From Bacillus sp. PK3_68 (GTDB lineage: Bacteria > Bacillota > Bacilli > Bacillales > Domibacillaceae), in the NCBI RefSeq assembly GCF_003600835.1, contig NZ_NQYC01000001.1, positions 1,878,001 through 1,942,000 of the forward strand: DNA of 64,000 nucleotides, in the 5' to 3' direction. The first letter of the stretch is position 1, and every line of letters begins with the position of its first letter. Shown here piece by piece: positions 60,916 to 64,000 of this stretch. Below the pieces are notes generated by a model. The model saw only the letters and a list, made by a program, of their open reading frames with translations. It did not search any database and was not told the DNA's origin. Position numbers and translations under genes: made by a program.

Positions 60916-60979
60916 CGCTTGTCTTTCAGGATGCACGTCTGCCCAAAAGCAAACAAGAAAGCATCCATGAAAGCAAGCG
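60916..60979 (-). terminator. Terminator after the NRPS gene
   Basis: CGCTTGTCTTTCAGGATGC (60916-60934) pairs with GCATCCATGAAAGCAAGCG (60961-60979) with small bulges. TTTTTTCTTGG follows on the minus strand. Confidence 0.8.
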
Positions 60980-61019
60980 CTATTCAATATGTCATTTGTC
61001 TATATAGGTGCTGCTATCA

Positions 61020-64000
61020 CTATGGGCGCGGAAAGTAACCAACTTTTGCAGCGTATGAGATCATTTTCTCAAAAAACTTCTCATCTATTTCCGGACATGC
61101 CACATTTGTATTTGCAAGCAACTTCTTTGTTTCCGGGCATGAGTAGCGGTAGGGAGAGTCCTTTGCCCCGTCTCCTTCAAGCTGAGCTATAGTCAACTGT
61201 AAAATTTCAGGATCGATATCGTTGTCGCCAAACAGCCAATTTTCGTATGCTTCTGGCTCCTTCAATTCAATGTTATAACCGCATTTTCTTAATTGCTCAA
61301 TCATATCCGAATAATGGATTTGTACTTGGTTACAAATATGAAGCACCCGTCCGGCCGATTCCGGCTGCACCGCCAAGGCAACAATGCTTTCGCTTGCGTA
61401 ATCAATAGGTGTGTAATCCACATACCACTCTACCTTCGGTGCAACTTTCAAGGACAGCATCGTTTTTAACATTCGGTAGTAGGCATTGCTGTCAATGTTC
61501 TTTTGGAATCTTCCAGTCTGTGAATGGCAAGTTAGATTGCCGGCGCGATAAATCGTAACTGGAATCTCCGCTTTTGACGCAGCTTCAAATAATAGTTTCT
61601 CCGATTCGAGCTTGCTGTTTACATAGACATTTGTTAAGGAAGCATTCATCCAGTCATCCATACTTTGTAGGCTATCCCATTTTCCTTCTAAAGCAAGATC
61701 CTCCGGAATGCCTAAAGTAGAAATATAGTGAAAACGCAGCCCTTCTTTCTCTTTAGCAAACTTCAAAAGAGCTTCTGTGCTTTGCTTATTAACCCGAGAA
61801 AAGTGATCAACCTCTCCAAAGTGCCTAACATCCGCTCCACAGTGGATAATGCTGTCGATGCACGTTTCTAAATAGCTTCGATCCTCTGCAGACAACCCGA
61901 GGTCTTCTTTCTCTAAATCTCCTATAATCACAGTAATGCGCTGTGCTTCCTTTTCTATCTCTTCACCAAAATAATGAGTAAGAATATTCCACAGTCTTCC
62001 TTTTGCCTGCTCAGCAGAATCACCGCGCACTAAACAGTAAACGTTAGCTTCCGTTTGCGATAGTAATTGCTGTAAAATATGAGATCCTAAATAACCGGTT
62101 GCTCCCGTTAACAGTACGTGTTGAGTCGCAAGCAACTGAGCTGAATTTCCAGAGCCAATCTTTATTGGCCTTTCCGGTAAATCAATGATTTCATGAACAG
62201 CGGCTGTTTTTTCAGTATTTGCTGTAACAGCGGATAACTCTAGCGCCCGGGAAGCAAGTTCAGCGATGGTCGGATACATAAAAAAGTCATTAATTTTTAG
62301 TTGAGGATACTCTGGTTTTAATAGAACGAGAGTTTCCAGGATTTTAAGCGAGTGACCACCGATTTCGAAGAAGTTATCGTAAATATCGATAGCAGGCAGC
62401 TTTAAAGTTGTCTTCCATGCTTCTGAAATTACCTTTTCTATTTTTGTCCGCGGTAAATTCTTAGCAACTGTCTGCTCTTGTTTCATGAGCTCATAAGTTG
62501 ATAAAGTCCGTCGGTCAATTTTCCCGGAAGGCGAGACCGGCATTTCCTTTATATATTGAATATAAGTCGGCACCATATACTTAGGTAGCTTCTGCAAAAG
62601 AAAATCCCGTATTTCTAATTGAGATAATTCCTCTCCTGCCACACTTGTATAGAAAGCTGCAAGAACATTTAGCCCATCTTCATCCACTTTGGGAATGATG
62701 GCTGCATCTTTTATCAGCTCATAACTCGTCAACGCGTCCTCTACTTCACCAATTTCAATACGGTGTCCTCGGATTTTTATCTGAGAATCTTTTCGACTCA
62801 CATATTCAATTTCTCCAGAAGGCAGCAGTCGAACGATGTCTCCTGACCGGTACAGAACAGAACTAAATGGGTCATTGAATATATTCGGAACAAATGCAGC
62901 CTCCGTCTTATCAGGCTGATTCAGATACTCACGTGCTACTCCTGCCGAACTGATAAGCAGCTCGCCCGGCACACCAATCGGACACAATTGATTTTCATCA
63001 TTTACGATATAAACAGCATGGTTATGGAGTGGATGCCCAATTGGTACGGTAGGCGTATCTAGCATTTCCTCGTTTACTTTATAAAAAGCAGACATAACCG
63101 TACATTCCGTTGGCCCGTACATATTGTATATAGCAATATGCTTGCCGAATTTTTCATGGAAAGCGAAAGCTGTTTCCATGATTAATGCTTCGCCGCCAAT
63201 TGTAATTTGACGAATATTTTTAAACTTTTTAACTCCTTCACTTGAAAGCTTTGCGACCAGTTCATTAAAAAAGATGGTCGGCAAGATAGCGATAGATGTT
63301 ACTCCCTCTCGCTCAATAGCCTCTGCAAAAGCTTCCACTGACATTCTTTCTTCGTCGGAAAGCAAATATAGTCGTGCTCCGTTAAATAGCGCGCTGAACG
63401 TATCATAAATAGAAGCATCAAAGCTATAAGGCGCAAATTGGCAAAGAACATCCTTCTCCGTAAATGTCATTTCCTGTGTAGACCAGTTAATTAAATTGAT
63501 CACACCTCGATGGCGGATGAGCGTGCCCTTAGGCCGTCCTGTAGAGCCTGATGTATAAATCACATAAGCGAGCTGTTCAGATGACGCTTCTACCTCAATA
63601 GAACTGCAAGGATACGCCGCAAAATCGGTCTCTGAAAAAATAGAGTATTTTTTGCCTTGAGGCAGCAATTCTCTAAATGAATCAACATAAGCAGAATCCA
63701 CCAGGGCAATGGACGAATTCGTATCTTTTATAATGTAACTGTTGCGTTCAACTGGATGATCCGGATCAAGCGGTACATAGGCTCCGCCTGCTTTTAACAC
63801 GCCGAGTATGGAAACGATGGTTCCAATGCTTCTTTTCATAAAAATAGGCACGAGCTCCTCTTTAGTTAAACCTTTTTGCAAAAGCATGTGCGCTACTTGA
63901 TTTGATTGTTCTTCCAGCTCTGCATAAGTGATGCTGAATCCGTTGGAAGAAACGGCTGTTTGATCCGGAAAACGCTCAGCTGTTTTTGAGAATACTTGAT
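61020..64000 (-). CDS. Nonribosomal peptide synthetase, adenylation-carrier-reductase module (partial)
   Basis: The frame is open to the right edge, so the N-terminal part is missing; about 993 codons are visible. The adenylation domain (visible residues about 1-480) has TYAELEEQSNQVAH, YTSGSTGRPKGT, NMYGPTE, GELLISSAGVAREY, YRSGDIVR and KIRGHRIEIGEVE. The carrier domain has FFEIGGHSLKI. The C-terminal thioester reductase (from about 600) has the NAD(P) motif LLTGATGYLGS and active-site YVNSK, so the product would leave as an aldehyde or alcohol. By manual alignment to GrsA the selectivity residues read DAYATGMVMK, which I cannot assign. With the transferase next to it, the locus resembles ausA/ausB, which make pyrazinones from a dipeptide aldehyde. 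Confidence 0.92.
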   Translation of the reverse strand, partial: QVFSKTAERFPDQTAVSSNGFSITYAELEEQSNQVAHMLLQKGLTKEELVPIFMKRSIGTIVSILGVLKAGGAYVPLDPDHPVERNSYIIKDTNSSIALVDSAYVDSFRELLPQGKKYSIFSETDFAAYPCSSIEVEASSEQLAYVIYTSGSTGRPKGTLIRHRGVINLINWSTQEMTFTEKDVLCQFAPYSFDASIYDTFSALFNGARLYLLSDEERMSVEAFAEAIEREGVTSIAILPTIFFNELVAKLSSEGVKKFKNIRQITIGGEALIMETAFAFHEKFGKHIAIYNMYGPTECTVMSAFYKVNEEMLDTPTVPIGHPLHNHAVYIVNDENQLCPIGVPGELLISSAGVAREYLNQPDKTEAAFVPNIFNDPFSSVLYRSGDIVRLLPSGEIEYVSRKDSQIKIRGHRIEIGEVEDALTSYELIKDAAIIPKVDEDGLNVLAAFYTSVAGEELSQLEIRDFLLQKLPKYMVPTYIQYIKEMPVSPSGKIDRRTLSTYELMKQEQTVAKNLPRTKIEKVISEAWKTTLKLPAIDIYDNFFEIGGHSLKILETLVLLKPEYPQLKINDFFMYPTIAELASRALELSAVTANTEKTAAVHEIIDLPERPIKIGSGNSAQLLATQHVLLTGATGYLGSHILQQLLSQTEANVYCLVRGDSAEQAKGRLWNILTHYFGEEIEKEAQRITVIIGDLEKEDLGLSAEDRSYLETCIDSIIHCGADVRHFGEVDHFSRVNKQSTEALLKFAKEKEGLRFHYISTLGIPEDLALEGKWDSLQSMDDWMNASLTNVYVNSKLESEKLLFEAASKAEIPVTIYRAGNLTCHSQTGRFQKNIDSNAYYRMLKTMLSLKVAPKVEWYVDYTPIDYASESIVALAVQPESAGRVLHICNQVQIHYSDMIEQLRKCGYNIELKEPEAYENWLFGDNDIDPEILQLTIAQLEGDGAKDSPYRYSCPETKKLLANTNVACPEIDEKFFEKMISYAAKVGYFPRP

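Noticed and set aside
1-64000. tRNA, rRNA, CRISPR arrays, insertion sequences, prophage or integrated elements
   Set aside because: No cloverleaf, ribosomal segment, regularly spaced repeats, transposase or phage structural gene was recognised. The only recombinase homologue lacks catalytic residues and has no associated ends.

Overview
The window comes from an endospore-forming member of the Bacillaceae (Firmicutes). The evidence is a tricistronic GerA/GerB/GerC germination operon, two CotF-type coat proteins, a DUF3231 protein, two DUF1540 proteins and a YfhE-like protein. Many further genes have their closest recognisable relatives in Bacillus (hemAT, yodB/yodC, yclNOPQ, ydfJ, yndM, rodA). 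Strong GGAGG-type ribosome binding sites and U-tailed hairpins are found throughout. No rRNA, tRNA, CRISPR array, insertion sequence or prophage was seen. The genus cannot be fixed from the sequence.

Layout. 1-7.4 kb: the C-terminal part of a LytS/YesM-type kinase, small membrane and stress proteins, a SulP anion transporter with a universal stress protein, a serine-recombinase homologue that lacks catalytic residues, and a LysR/YeiH divergent pair. 7.4-13.4 kb: the germination receptor operon, RodA and a thioredoxin. 13.5-17.8 kb: a sigma-54 activator whose sensor is an ABC-type binding-protein domain, divergent from an amidase and its small partner, with a -24/-12 promoter and a dyad between them. 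18-21.5 kb: HemAT behind a SigD-type promoter, and a YodB/YodC redox pair. 21.6-28.8 kb: an iron alcohol dehydrogenase with a GAF/PAS kinase and an NtrC-type regulator, converging on an adhA/aldehyde dehydrogenase operon that has its own sigma-54 promoter and a nested symmetrical enhancer. 28.9-37.4 kb: a frameshifted TerD remnant, nagB, an S66 peptidase, a GlcG/HbpS protein, an SLH-CAP exoprotein, an OmpR/kinase pair, two DUF1540 proteins and a manganese catalase. 37.5-42.4 kb: a petrobactin-type siderophore importer with Fur boxes, including a second Fur-controlled promoter about 600 bp upstream. 42.5-50 kb: an MMPL transporter, a DEAD-box helicase, coat proteins, two SDR enzymes and a MarR regulator. 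50.3-55 kb: a five-gene branched-chain amino acid type ABC importer. 55.5-64 kb: DedA, an aromatic-sensing XylR_N/V4R/PucR chimera with a 4-hydroxyphenylacetate 3-hydroxylase, then a phosphopantetheinyl transferase and a nonribosomal peptide synthetase ending in adenylation, carrier and reductase domains.

Three loci link an effector-sensing activator to a catabolic enzyme in unusual ways: the binding-protein/sigma-54 regulator with amidase, the two-component sigma-54 system with alcohol/aldehyde oxidation, and the XylR_N-V4R-PucR regulator with HpaB. The NRPS plus transferase at the right edge resembles the ausA/ausB pyrazinone locus of staphylococci. Several genes were found that are too short for standard gene calling: a YfhE-like protein, a pair of 45/49-residue paralogues and two TTG-started DUF1540 genes.
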